From: Natrinema salsiterrestre
GTDB lineage: Archaea; Halobacteriota; Halobacteria; Halobacteriales; Natrialbaceae
Length of the DNA: 64,000 bases
Assembly (NCBI RefSeq): GCF_029502005.1
Contig: NZ_JAMQOT010000003.1
Coordinates: 357,571 to 421,570, forward strand
Direction of reading: 5' to 3'
Every line of letters starts with the position of its first letter. The first letter of the stretch is position 1. The position numbers and the translations under genes were made by a program. Shown in pieces: positions 43,918 to 53,029 of this stretch. Under the pieces are notes generated by a model, which saw only the letters and a list, made by a program, of their open reading frames with translations, was not told the DNA's origin and did no database searches.

Positions 43918-44700
43918 TCAGGAGTAGTCGCGCTCGAACTCGGGCTCGCGGCCCTCGCCGAACGCCGCGATCGCTTCCGCGTGTTCGGGGTCGTTGACGC
44001 ACTCCCACTGGTACGCGATCGCCCGCTCGCAGTACTCCTCGAACGATTGCTCCGGATCGACGAGCGCGTTCGTCCGTCGAACGGCCAGCGCGGGGAGCTC
44101 GAGGAGGTCATCTGCTAACTCGGTCGCGCGTTCGACGGGGTCGTCGGCGACGTCGACCGCGAGGCCGAGGTCGACGGCGTCCTCCGGCGTGATGTCGTTG
44201 CCGGTGAGGAGGTACTCCTTGGCCTTCGACTCGCCGATGAGGCGGGGCAGGAGCCACGAGCCGCCGTCGCCGGGGACGAGGCCGACGCGGACGAACCCCT
44301 CGCGGAGGAACCCGTCGGGCCCGATGACGCGCAGGTCACACGCCAGCGCGAAGTCACAGCCCGCACCGACCGCGGGGCCGCCGACCGCGGCGACCGACGG
44401 CTTCTCCATTCCGCGGAGCTGCCGAACGACGTTCTGGACCGCCCAGAGGTAGCCCGCGTACTCCTCCTCGGTCATCTCCTCGCTCCAGTCGGGCATCTCC
44501 GTGACGTCGGCCCCGGCACAGAAGCCGCCCTCGGCCCCGGTCAGGACGACGACGTAGACGCCGTCGTCCCCGGCCGCCTCGCGCAGCGCCTCGTTGAGCT
44601 CGAGGATCGTTTCCCGGCGAAACGCGTTGTGTACGTCGGGGCGATCGATCGTTATCGTCGCGATACCGCCGTCCGTCTCGTATCGGATGTCTTCGGGCAT
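43918..44700 (-). CDS. Enoyl-CoA hydratase/isomerase family protein
   Basis: A 260-residue crotonase-fold protein. It has FRRETILELNEALREA, GGFCAGADVTEMPDWS and GPAVGAGCDFALACDLRVI (oxyanion-hole region), and a second loop VGLVPGDGGSWLLPRLIG, where Asp replaces the usual hydratase Glu/Gly context. Reaction: hydration or isomerisation of an enoyl-CoA. The enolase-superfamily gene ends only 6 bp upstream in the same direction, so they are probably one transcript. Confidence 0.92.
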   Translation of the reverse strand: MPEDIRYETDGGIATITIDRPDVHNAFRRETILELNEALREAAGDDGVYVVVLTGAEGGFCAGADVTEMPDWSEEMTEEEYAGYLWAVQNVVRQLRGMEKPSVAAVGGPAVGAGCDFALACDLRVIGPDGFLREGFVRVGLVPGDGGSWLLPRLIGESKAKEYLLTGNDITPEDAVDLGLAVDVADDPVERATELADDLLELPALAVRRTNALVDPEQSFEEYCERAIAYQWECVNDPEHAEAIAAFGEGREPEFERDYS

Positions 44701-44706
44701 CGTCGA

Positions 44707-45873
44707 TCACTCGTACACTCGTCGCCCGATCTCGCGGGCCTCGATCTCGTCCCAGTCGTACTCGACGCCGAGTCCCGATCCGTCGGGTACCTGCACGCGG
44801 CCGTCCGCGTCGACGGTGTCCAGCATGTCCGAGTAGTCGTCCGCGTACACCGGCGGCTGGGTGTTCGGACAGATCGGGTGGACGAGCGCCACTTCGTAGT
44901 AGTTGCTGTTGCGCGTCGCGGCGAGGCAGTGACGCTGTGCAGGCCCCGGCGCGTGGTACTCCACGTCGAGTCCGAACCCTTCCGCCATGTGGGCGATCTT
45001 CATCGCGCCGGTGATCCCGCCGTCGTACTCGGGATCCGCCCGGACGAAATCGGTCGACTCCGTCGCGACGAAATCCGTGTGGGGCTCGAGCCCGCGAACG
45101 TGCTCGGTCTGGAGGATCGGGGTGTCGAGCATCTCGCGGAGCTTCCGGTGGGAGTGCTGGGAGACGCCGCCGTCGCGGTAGGGATCCTCGTACCAGAGGA
45201 AGTCGGCCTCGTCGCAGGCCTTCCCGATCTTCAGCGCGTCGGCGAAGGTGGCCGGGTTGCAGGCGGGGTCGAGCATGAGGTCCATCTCGTCGCCGACGCG
45301 GCGGCCGACCTCGCGAACGACCGCGGCGGTCTCCTCGGGGTCCGTCCAGTCGCCGCCCCAGTCGTGAATCTTGAACCCCTGATACCCCAGCTCGAGACAG
45401 TCCTCGGCGAAGTCGGCGTAGGAGTCGGGCGAGTCGAGGCCGCCGTTTCGGTCGCCCTGGTACGTCGAGGCGTAGGCGGGGAAGGAGTCGCGATAGCTGC
45501 CGAGCAGTTCGTGGATCGGCGCGTCGCGGTAGTTGCCGGCGAAGTCCCAGAGCGCGATGTCGATCGGTCCCATCCCCATCCAGTCGTACTTTCGAAGCGC
45601 GCGCTTGAACGCGCTCCAGTGGCGCTCGCGCTCGAGGGGGTTCTTCCCGATCAGGTAGTCGGCGATCATGTTGAGCTGGGCCGCGCCGGGCGAGTTCCCG
45701 CCGACGTACTCGCCGGTGGTGCCCTCGTCGGTGTGGACTCGCAGGGCGAACAGTTTCCGTTCGGTCGTCGAATCGGGGTCGTAGACGATGCTGAACCCGT
45801 TCGGCGCGTAGCCGACTTCCGGGAGGTCGTAGCCGAACTCGATCGATTCGATGCGCGTGATCGTTGGTGCCAT
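44707..45873 (-). CDS. Enolase-superfamily (mandelate racemase/muconate lactonizing) protein
   Basis: A 388-residue barrel enzyme of the mandelate racemase group. The barrel ends show GYQGFKIHDW (KxH, the acid/base motif), the metal-binding MLDPACN, FLWYEDPY and LQTEHV, and YHAPGPAQRH. These point to a sugar-acid or dicarboxylate dehydratase/isomerase. The downstream crotonase gene is 6 bp away. A GGTATCACAT motif lies just before the start (45880-45889). Confidence 0.9.
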   Translation of the reverse strand: MAPTITRIESIEFGYDLPEVGYAPNGFSIVYDPDSTTERKLFALRVHTDEGTTGEYVGGNSPGAAQLNMIADYLIGKNPLERERHWSAFKRALRKYDWMGMGPIDIALWDFAGNYRDAPIHELLGSYRDSFPAYASTYQGDRNGGLDSPDSYADFAEDCLELGYQGFKIHDWGGDWTDPEETAAVVREVGRRVGDEMDLMLDPACNPATFADALKIGKACDEADFLWYEDPYRDGGVSQHSHRKLREMLDTPILQTEHVRGLEPHTDFVATESTDFVRADPEYDGGITGAMKIAHMAEGFGLDVEYHAPGPAQRHCLAATRNSNYYEVALVHPICPNTQPPVYADDYSDMLDTVDADGRVQVPDGSGLGVEYDWDEIEAREIGRRVYE

Positions 45874-45879
45874 CGGTAC

Positions 45880-45889
45880 GGTATCACAT
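45880..45889. promoter_or_regulatory. GGTATCACAT motif, copy 1
   Basis: A 10-mer just before the start of the enolase-superfamily gene (ending 7 bp from the start on the minus strand). The same 10-mer is at 59381-59390 before the second enolase-superfamily gene, and nine of its bases recur at the start of the flavin oxidoreductase gene (45978-45987). It may be a shared operator, but the count is small. Confidence 0.35.
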
Positions 45890-45975
45890 ATCGAACGAGT
45901 TCCAAATGCGTTTGCATCGCGGTGATGCGCCGCTCGAGCGCAAAGGGTTACGGCGATGCGTCGAAAACGGGTGGT

Positions 45976-46950
45976 ATGGTATCACACGGGTTCGTGTTGC
46001 CGACCCGCGGCGTCGTACTGTCCGCCGACGACTCCCTCGAGCAGACCGCCCGCGTCCAGTCGGAAGTCATCGGCCTCGCTCGCCGGGCCGAATCGCTCGG
46101 TTTCGACGGCGTCTGGGCCGGCGACAGCGTGCTGGCGAAGCCCCGGCTCGAACCCCTTTCGACGCTGGCGGCGGTCGCGAGCGCGACGGAGTCGGTCACC
46201 CTCGGTACGGCCGTCTATCTCCCGCAGCTCCGGCACCCGGTTCACGTCGCCCACCAGACGGCGACGGTCGATCAGGTAAGCGGCGGCCGCCTCGCGCTCG
46301 GCGTCGGTGTCGGCGTCGGAGACGGCGTCAAGACTGAACACGAACAGCTCGACGTCCCCTACGAGCGGCGGGGGGCGTTGCTCGACGAGGGGCTCGAGAT
46401 CCTCGAGGGGCTCTGGGGCGACGACCCCGTCTCCGCGGACGGCGAGTTCTTCGACCTGACCGACGCCGATATCGGGATCCGTCCGTCCGGGGGGTCACCG
46501 CCGGTCTACATCGCATCGGCGACGTTCGACCCCCGAGACGGCTTTCCGCGTCAGATACGGGACCGCATCGCCGACCGCGGCGACGGCTGGCTCCCCATCG
46601 GGATGTCGCCCGAGATGTACGAGGGCGGTCTCGATCGGGCGCGCGAGATCGTCGACGACGCCGGCCGCGACGCCGCGGGCTTCGACGCGGCCTACTACCA
46701 GGACGTGGTGATCGCGGAGACCGAGGCCGAGGCGATCGAGCAAGCGCGGGACTTCCTCGACCGGTACTACCCCTCCTGGGGCGAACTGAGCGACGACGAC
46801 ATTCGGGGCCGCGGGGCGTTCGGGCCGCCGTCGGTCGTCGCGGACCACCTCGAGCGCTACGCCGACGCCGGCGTAGAGACGTTCGTCACGCGATTCACGG
46901 CGGCCGATCAGCGCGAGCAGTTACAGCGGTTCGCGGATATCGTCGATTGA
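45976..46950 (+). CDS. LLM class flavin-dependent oxidoreductase
   Basis: A 324-residue luciferase-like monooxygenase-family protein. It has FVLPTRGVV, the FDGVWAGDSV strand-loop, VTLGTAVYLPQLRHPVHVAHQTATVDQVSGGR (flavin-binding His/Thr region) and EGLEILEGLW. Members use F420 or FMNH2. The frame is open far upstream on the antisense of the divergent gene, but the ATG at 45976 (MVSHGFVLPT) is the family start. It is divergent from the dehydratase gene at 45873. Confidence 0.93.
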   Translation: MVSHGFVLPTRGVVLSADDSLEQTARVQSEVIGLARRAESLGFDGVWAGDSVLAKPRLEPLSTLAAVASATESVTLGTAVYLPQLRHPVHVAHQTATVDQVSGGRLALGVGVGVGDGVKTEHEQLDVPYERRGALLDEGLEILEGLWGDDPVSADGEFFDLTDADIGIRPSGGSPPVYIASATFDPRDGFPRQIRDRIADRGDGWLPIGMSPEMYEGGLDRAREIVDDAGRDAAGFDAAYYQDVVIAETEAEAIEQARDFLDRYYPSWGELSDDDIRGRGAFGPPSVVADHLERYADAGVETFVTRFTAADQREQLQRFADIVD

Positions 46951-47034
46951 GACGCATCGTCTCGCGGGACCGTTGAATCGTCTCCGCGCCGGGGAAATTC
47001 GAATCTTTAACTCCCCCGAATTTGATGTCTCGAT

Positions 47035-48291
47035 ATGAGTGTGACGGAGGGTCGGCTGCGTGCCGCCGGTCGGGTACTGATCGCCGAACGAGCGTTCGTC
47101 GGCTGTCTCCTTGGAACGTGGCTGCTGACAGCAGCGGCTCACTACTACGTGATGGCACCCGCGAGCGTCCTCTCGCAGGTCGCCGACGACCTCGCGGTGA
47201 CGCCGGCCGTTGCTGTCTGGCTCGTGAGCGCGGTCCCGGGGACGTGGGCGCTCACGAACTTCGCGCTCGGCGTCTGGATCGACAGACTGGGAGAGTATCG
47301 TATGATCGTGGTCGGAACCGCGGTGCTCATCGCCGCGGGGGTCTGGAGCTGGTGGGCCGGTCGTCGAGGAACGTTCTACCCGTTGCTGGCGTCGCGGCTG
47401 CTAGCGGGCGTCGCGGTGGGCGTGATCTGGACGGCGTCGACGAATCTGATCGGGGGTGCCGTCTCCGGTGCCAATCGAGGGACCGCGATCGGGGTCTACG
47501 TCACGAGTGCCCCGGCCGGATTCGCGCTCGGGCAACTCTTCGGGCCGATCGTCACGGCGCGAGCCGGCTGGCCCGCGAATTTCCTCGTGATGAGCGCCGT
47601 CGCCGGCCTCGTGATCGGCGTGATTTCGCTGTCGGTCCGCCGCCTCGAGGTCGATCCCGTGACGAACACCGCGTCGATGCGGTCGAATTTCACGTCGGTG
47701 CTGGGCCATCGAGTCGTGTGGTACGGCTCCGCGATGGCGTTCGCCGCCTACTCCTACTACCTGTTCATGAACAGCTGGATGCCCACGTATCTCGGGAACG
47801 AGTTCGCCCTCTCGGCGGGACTCAGCGGGCTGTTGACCGCAATCTTTCCCGCGATGGGCGTGCTGTCCCGGGCCGGCGGTGGCCTCATTTCGGATCGCCT
47901 CCTCGGTCAGCGCCGCGTTCCGCTGCTTCAGGCGTCGTTTCTCGTCTCGGTGCCGCTGGTCGTCCTCATCGGGTGGACGCGGCGACTCGCCGTCATCGTC
48001 GCGGCGCTGGTCGCCGCCGGCTTCGTCATCCAGCTCACGTTCGGGGTCGTCTACAGCTACGTTCAGGAGGTCGTCGAGACGAGTATCTCGGGGACTGCGC
48101 TCGCGTTCGTCACGTCGGCGGGCATTGCGGGGGCGTTTTCGGCACCCTTGATCACCGGCGCGCTCATCGACTGGACCGGCGGCTACCTGACCGCATTCGC
48201 CTACGCGACCGCGCTGACCGTCCTCGGACTCCTCCTCTCGAGCGTGGCTCCCGAATCTCCCGCGGCGACGGACCGCTCGCAGTCCCGGTAA
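47035..48291 (+). CDS. MFS transporter
   Basis: A 418-residue MFS permease of about 12 helices with ALTNFALGVWIDRLGEYRMI (first-loop motif) and VLSRAGGGLISDRLLGQRR in the middle. TATA-like TCTTTAACTC (47002-47011) lies 24-33 nt before the ATG. It is separated from the flavin oxidoreductase by 84 bp, so it may be independent. The substrate is unknown; import or export of an aromatic or organic acid is possible. Confidence 0.92.
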   Translation: MSVTEGRLRAAGRVLIAERAFVGCLLGTWLLTAAAHYYVMAPASVLSQVADDLAVTPAVAVWLVSAVPGTWALTNFALGVWIDRLGEYRMIVVGTAVLIAAGVWSWWAGRRGTFYPLLASRLLAGVAVGVIWTASTNLIGGAVSGANRGTAIGVYVTSAPAGFALGQLFGPIVTARAGWPANFLVMSAVAGLVIGVISLSVRRLEVDPVTNTASMRSNFTSVLGHRVVWYGSAMAFAAYSYYLFMNSWMPTYLGNEFALSAGLSGLLTAIFPAMGVLSRAGGGLISDRLLGQRRVPLLQASFLVSVPLVVLIGWTRRLAVIVAALVAAGFVIQLTFGVVYSYVQEVVETSISGTALAFVTSAGIAGAFSAPLITGALIDWTGGYLTAFAYATALTVLGLLLSSVAPESPAATDRSQSR

Positions 48292-48352
48292 TCAGCTGTC
48301 GCTGGTAGACGACCGTTGAGGGGGGTGATTTCCGCAAGCCAGATCGAAGCAG

Positions 48353-48787
48353 TCACGAGAGGTGGTGAACGAACGAGGTACAGTACTCCTCGTAGCCCAT
48401 CTTCTCCGTGTAGAATCGATGGGCGTCCTCGCGCCACTGCCCCGACTCGAGTTCGACCGCCTCGCAGTCGTTCTCGGCGGCCCACTCGTGAACGAACGAG
48501 AGGAGGCGTTCGCCGTGGCCCTCCGACCGTCGGTCTTCGTCGGTCACGAGGTCGTAGACGTAGACGTGCCGGCCGAGGTAGAAGTTCGTCGCGATTTTCA
48601 CGCCGGCGACCGCCACCGGCTCGCCGTCGACGTAGCGCGCGAACAGTCGGTACCCCTCCTCGCGCATCTCCTCGAACAGGGCGAGATAGGACTCGACGTC
48701 GAGGTGATCGCGGAGCTGGACGAGGATCGGAAACGCCGCCCGGCGCTCGCTCTCCGTCGTCACTTCGCGTATGTCGGCTGATGACAT
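48353..48787 (-). CDS. GNAT family N-acetyltransferase
   Basis: A 144-residue GNAT protein. The acetyl-CoA-binding motif A is DRRSEGHGERLLSFVHEW, matching R/Q-x-x-G-x-G/A. The N-terminal part (ESYLALFEEMREEGYRLFARY) and the VDGEPVAVAGVKI strand are typical. The acceptor is unknown. It converges with the MFS gene and has its start at 48787, in front of the divergent 3-hydroxyacyl-CoA dehydrogenase gene. Confidence 0.9.
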   Translation of the reverse strand: MSSADIREVTTESERRAAFPILVQLRDHLDVESYLALFEEMREEGYRLFARYVDGEPVAVAGVKIATNFYLGRHVYVYDLVTDEDRRSEGHGERLLSFVHEWAAENDCEAVELESGQWREDAHRFYTEKMGYEEYCTSFVHHLS

Positions 48788-48946
48788 ACACCGCTATGGG
48801 GAGCCACGGCTAATCAAACCGCGGGTCGCTGGGGCAGGTCGCGCCGCATCGCGGCTCGAGAACTCGCCGTCGCCGGATCGTCCGGATCGATATCGAGGCG
48901 GTACTGTCACCGAGATTTATGTAGAGACTCGAGAAATGTTGGAGAC

Positions 48947-50143
48947 ATGGTCGTGACTATCGACGATATCGAAACGGTCGCAGTTGTCGGTGCGGGACAG
49001 ATGGGACGCGGCATCGGCGCCGTCGCAGCCCTCGCGGGGTACGAGACGTCCGTCACCGACATCGACGAGTCGCAACTCGAGGAGGCGGAAGAGGAGATCG
49101 AGTGGTCCTACGGGAAGGCCGTCGAGAACGACGACGCGACCGAGCGGGAGACAGAGGCGGCCCTCGAGCGGCTTTCCTTCACGACGGAGTTCGACGAGGC
49201 GGTCGAGGACGCGGAGTTCGTCACCGAAGCGGCGGTCGAACGGCAGGCGGTCAAGCAGGACATCTTCGCGGATCTCGACGCGGCGGCCCCCGACGACGCC
49301 ATCCTCGCGACGAACACGTCGGGGCTCAACATCACCGAACTCGCCGAGTCGACCAACAACCCCGAACGGGTCATCGGGACGCACTGGTTCAACCCGCCGA
49401 TGCTGATGGAACTCGTGGAGGTCATCATGACCGAGCACACGCCCGACGGCGTGGCCGATACCGCGGAGTCGCTCGTCGACTCGTTCGGCAAGACGCCGAT
49501 CCGCTGCAAGGTCGACGTTCCCTCGTTCATCGTCAACCGGCTCATGCGGCCCTACGGCGAAGGCCCGGCGTGGATGGCCTATCGGGGCGAACACTCCTTC
49601 GAGGAGATCGACTCGGCGATGAAATACAAAGAAGGGTTCCCGATGGGGCCGTTCGAGCTCGCCGACTTCACCGGGGGTATTCAGCTCCGCGTCGAGGGCG
49701 AACAGGATCACCTCGAGGACGACCGCCCGATGTCCTACGACACGGACGTCTGCCCGATCCTCCACCAGCTCTACGACAAGGGCCGGTACGGCCGAAAGGC
49801 CGACGCGGGGTACTACGAGTACGACGAGCGCGACGAGCCCCAGATTTCGGTGGACGCCGGACAGGGGTTCGACACGCTGTTGGTGTGGGCACCGATCGTC
49901 AACGAGGCCGCCAAGATGGTCGAAAACGGCGTCGCGAGCGTCGAGGACATCGACACCGGCGCTCGACTCGGCGGCAACTGGCCGACGGGGCCCCTCGAGA
50001 AGGCCGACGAGGTCGGGGCCGACGTCATCCTAGAGAAACTGACCGAGGTGGCGAGCCGCCACGAGGACACGAACAAACTCGCGGAGACCCTCCCCTGCGA
50101 CCTCCTCGTCAGGAAGGCGAAGAACGACGAGACGTTCTACTGA
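48947..50143 (+). CDS. 3-hydroxyacyl-CoA dehydrogenase
   Basis: A 398-residue NAD-dependent dehydrogenase. It has the Rossmann VAVVGAGQMGRGIGAVAALAG with acidic VTDIDES, EAAVERQAVKQDIF, the catalytic His in GTHWFNPPMLMELVEVI and the VNRLMRPYGEG region. The C-terminal domain is duplicated-helical. It oxidises 3-hydroxyacyl-CoA to 3-ketoacyl-CoA. A TATA-like GATTTATG (48911-48918) lies 29-36 nt upstream. The thiolase-like gene follows 134 bp on. Confidence 0.94.
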   Translation: MVVTIDDIETVAVVGAGQMGRGIGAVAALAGYETSVTDIDESQLEEAEEEIEWSYGKAVENDDATERETEAALERLSFTTEFDEAVEDAEFVTEAAVERQAVKQDIFADLDAAAPDDAILATNTSGLNITELAESTNNPERVIGTHWFNPPMLMELVEVIMTEHTPDGVADTAESLVDSFGKTPIRCKVDVPSFIVNRLMRPYGEGPAWMAYRGEHSFEEIDSAMKYKEGFPMGPFELADFTGGIQLRVEGEQDHLEDDRPMSYDTDVCPILHQLYDKGRYGRKADAGYYEYDERDEPQISVDAGQGFDTLLVWAPIVNEAAKMVENGVASVEDIDTGARLGGNWPTGPLEKADEVGADVILEKLTEVASRHEDTNKLAETLPCDLLVRKAKNDETFY

Positions 50144-50277
50144 ATCGGCGCGGCCCCTCTTTCCGGCTGACGCGCCGATGACCGTCGAAAAGCGGCGGGA
50201 ATCGGTCACTGCGAACCGTCGTCGACCCGTGCGGCGAACCACCAACGCTTACGGGGTCGCTTGTGAATTGATGCCTA

Positions 50278-51453
50278 ATGGCAGGAACAGAGCCAGTGTA
50301 CATCGCCGGGGCGTTCGAACACCCCACGAGAGAGGCACCGGACAAGTCGACGATGCAGCTGCACGCGGAGGTCGCGAAGGGCGCACTCGAGGACGCGACA
50401 CTCGAAAAGGGCGACGTGGACGGCTACTTCACGGCCGGCGTCCCGGAGTACGACTCGGGACTGCCGCCGCTGATCATGGCCGACTATCTCGGACTCGAGC
50501 CGTCGTACGCCGATACGACGGACTTCGGCGGGTCGTCGTACGTCAGCCACGTCGGGCACGCCGCGAGCGCGATTCGCGACGGCCGGTGCGACGTCGCGCT
50601 CGTCACGCTCGCCGGTCGACCCAGATCGCGCGGGCAGGCGACGGGGTCCGGGGTTCGCGGCCTGCGAACCGTCCAGGACAGTTTCGAGCGGATCTACGGG
50701 GCCACGAACGTGACCATGTACGGCATGGCCGCACGGCGGCACATGCACGAGCACGGGACGACGAGCGAACAGCTCGCGGAGATCCGCGCTGCCGCTTCAC
50801 ACCACGCTCAGTACAACGAGCAGGCGATGTATCAGGAGCCGGTGACCGTCGAGGGCGTCGTCGAGTCCCGGGTGGTCGCCGACCCGCTCCACCTCCTCGA
50901 CTGCTGTGTCATCTCGGACGGCGGCGGTGCGCTGGTCGTCGTCTCCGAGGACGTCCGGTCGGACCTGGGCCGAGAGTGCGTCGAACTCCTCGGGTTCGGC
51001 GAATCGATCGGTCACCACGACGCGGGCCGGATCGACCTCGCGAAGACCGCCGCGGACCGCTCCGGCTCGCGCGCTTTCGACGAGGCCGGGCTCGGTCCCG
51101 ACGACGTCGACTACGCGTCGATCTACGACTCGTTCACGATCACGGTGCTCGAGGCCATCGAGGACCTCGGCTTCTGCGAGAAAGGCGAGGGCGGATCGTT
51201 CGTCGAGGGCGGAACGCTGCGCGCGCCCGACGGCGACCTCCCGTTCAACACCGACGGCGGCGGCCTGTGTTCGAACCACCCCGCGAACCGCGGCGGCATG
51301 ACGAAGGTCATCGAGGCGGTTCGCCAGCTCCGGCGGGAGACGAATCCAGAGGTGCAAGTCGACGCCGACGTCGCACTCGCCCACGGAACGGGCGGGAGCA
51401 TCGGCACTCGCCACGGCGCGGCGACCGTCGTTCTGGGGAGGGAAGACCGATGA
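50278..51453 (+). CDS. Thiolase-fold (SCP-x/Ltp-like) protein lacking the nucleophilic Cys
   Basis: A 391-residue thiolase-fold protein. The usual nucleophile region (CxSG) reads DFGGSSYVSH, and the second usual Cys motif near the C terminus reads HGTGGSIGTRHG, so both catalytic Cys residues appear absent. The SNHP region keeps the His. These variants occur in Ltp-type aldolases that pair with a DUF35 protein. Its stop overlaps the start of a DUF35 gene (ATGA at 51450-51453), which supports a complex. It is therefore probably a retro-aldolase or non-thiolytic C-C lyase rather than a classical thiolase. Confidence 0.9.
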   Translation: MAGTEPVYIAGAFEHPTREAPDKSTMQLHAEVAKGALEDATLEKGDVDGYFTAGVPEYDSGLPPLIMADYLGLEPSYADTTDFGGSSYVSHVGHAASAIRDGRCDVALVTLAGRPRSRGQATGSGVRGLRTVQDSFERIYGATNVTMYGMAARRHMHEHGTTSEQLAEIRAAASHHAQYNEQAMYQEPVTVEGVVESRVVADPLHLLDCCVISDGGGALVVVSEDVRSDLGRECVELLGFGESIGHHDAGRIDLAKTAADRSGSRAFDEAGLGPDDVDYASIYDSFTITVLEAIEDLGFCEKGEGGSFVEGGTLRAPDGDLPFNTDGGGLCSNHPANRGGMTKVIEAVRQLRRETNPEVQVDADVALAHGTGGSIGTRHGAATVVLGREDR

Positions 51454-51860
51454 GCTGGGACCCGCGTCCCGTCCCCGACGTGACTCCGGAGACGGAACGG
51501 TACTGGACGGCCGCCGCGCAGGGCGAGCTCCTCGTCCGCGAGTGTCAAGAGTGCGGATTCGTGTACCACTATCCGCGTTCGCTATGCCCCGACTGCTTCA
51601 GCGAGGACGTCGAGTGGCGCGAGTCGTCGGGCCGCGGCGAGGTGTACTCGTACTCGACCGCCCGAACGATGAGCGGGTGGCCGGAGGACGACCTCCCGCT
51701 CGTCCTCGCGTACGTGGAACTCGAGGAGGGACCGCGGCTGATGACGAACGTCGACGCCGATCCGTCGGCCGTCGAGATCGGAACGCGCGTCGCGGTCGAG
51801 TTCCGCGACGTCGACGACTCGGAGATCGCGGTTCCGGTGTTCGTCCCCGAAGACGGCTGA
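51450..51860 (+). CDS. DUF35 zinc-ribbon/OB-fold protein (thiolase partner)
   Basis: A 136-residue DUF35 protein. The zinc-ribbon is formed by CQECG and CPDC (LVRECQECGFVYHYPRSLCPDC overall pattern), followed by an OB-fold with GRGEVYSYSTA and PLVLAYVELEEGPRL. Such proteins bind the acyl-CoA adenine part and form a complex with a thiolase-fold partner. The ATG at 51450 overlaps the upstream TGA, so the two are translationally coupled. Confidence 0.93.
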   Translation: MSWDPRPVPDVTPETERYWTAAAQGELLVRECQECGFVYHYPRSLCPDCFSEDVEWRESSGRGEVYSYSTARTMSGWPEDDLPLVLAYVELEEGPRLMTNVDADPSAVEIGTRVAVEFRDVDDSEIAVPVFVPEDG

Positions 51861-51917
51861 CGCGCCGCTCGGGGTCGATCGGCGACGAGAACGGGGAACA
51901 CAGCTGTCGCGACGCTT

Positions 51918-52922
51918 TCAGGGAAGCCGACCGGTCAGCGCCTCGCTGGCGGGTGCGATGGGGAACTCCGTCCCGAGCCCCTCCTCACGCGCCTTTTCGT
52001 AGAGCATGTAGGCGGCAGCAACCGTCTCGATACCCGTGCCGCCGCTGTCGAAGACCGTGATCTCGTCGTCGCTCGTCCGGCCGGGCTCGGTCCCCGCCAC
52101 GACCTCGCCGAGTTCGGCGTGGACGTGGTCCTCGTCGACGACGCCCGCCTCGAGAGCGGCCAGGAACGACCCGGCGTCCTGCGTCACGCGCTCGCGGAGG
52201 TCGGGAACGTACGTCGCTCGCTCGATGGTCGTCGTATCGAGTTCGCGCCGGCCGGGGGTGTACTGGCCCATCGCCGTCACGTGCGCGCCGGGCTCGAGGT
52301 CCTCGCCGTCGAAGACCGGATCGGACGCCTTCGTCGCCGTGATCACGATGTCCGCGCCCGAGACGGCGGCCGCGCTCGAGTCGACCGCGTCGACGGACGC
52401 CTCGAGGTGGTCGTCGAACTCCGCGGCGAACGTCTCCCGGTTTTCGGGCGTCGGCGAGAAGACGCGGACCTGCTCGAGGTCGCGGACGGTCGCCGTCGCG
52501 TGGAGTTGACCGCGCGCCTGCGCGCCGCTGCCGATGACGGCGAGCGTGGTCGCGTCGTCCCGGGCCAGCGCGTCGACGGCGACGGCACCGGTCGCTCCGG
52601 TCTTGAACGGGTTCATGCTCGCCCCGTCGATGAGCGCGAGGGGCTCGCCGCTCTCGGCGTCGAACAGCGGCGTCACGAACCACGCGTTCGGCCCCGAAAA
52701 GCCGGACGTGTACATGTAGCCGCCCATCGCGCCCGTCTCGGGCAGGATGGTCGAGTAGTTCGTCAGCTTCCCGTCGGGGTTCTCCCGGCGGAACGTCTGT
52801 CGCGGCAGGGCCGGTGCGCCCTCGCCGCGCTGGCGGTAGCCGTCGCGGACGACGGCGACGTATTCGGCGGGCGTTGCGAGCCCGTCGACTTCTTCACTGG
52901 TGAGAAACAGTGTGTCTGTCAT
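51918..52922 (-). CDS. Ornithine cyclodeaminase/mu-crystallin family protein
   Basis: A 334-residue NAD-binding protein. It has the Arg-rich entry YRQRGEGAPALPRQTFR, GGYMYTSGFSG, the Rossmann-type LAVIGSGAQARGQLHATA and SGADIVITATKASDPVF. It may be an ornithine cyclodeaminase, alanine dehydrogenase or ketimine reductase; sequence alone does not decide. The start at 52922 (MTDTLFLTSEEVDG) is preferred over 53033. It is followed by the Lrp gene upstream on the same strand. Confidence 0.9.
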   Translation of the reverse strand: MTDTLFLTSEEVDGLATPAEYVAVVRDGYRQRGEGAPALPRQTFRRENPDGKLTNYSTILPETGAMGGYMYTSGFSGPNAWFVTPLFDAESGEPLALIDGASMNPFKTGATGAVAVDALARDDATTLAVIGSGAQARGQLHATATVRDLEQVRVFSPTPENRETFAAEFDDHLEASVDAVDSSAAAVSGADIVITATKASDPVFDGEDLEPGAHVTAMGQYTPGRRELDTTTIERATYVPDLRERVTQDAGSFLAALEAGVVDEDHVHAELGEVVAGTEPGRTSDDEITVFDSGGTGIETVAAAYMLYEKAREEGLGTEFPIAPASEALTGRLP

Positions 52923-53029
52923 ACGCAGCAACTCACACGCGAAGTAGAAAAAGACAACCGGTCGAGCGCAGTCGGAAGGCGAACGCGACGGGCTCCGACG
53001 GAGGCCTGTCAGCGTAGACGGACAGCCGA

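Noticed and set aside
50278-51453. Plain acetyl-CoA acetyltransferase
   Set aside because: Both Cys motifs needed for thiolysis appear missing. I kept the thiolase-fold call but not the activity.
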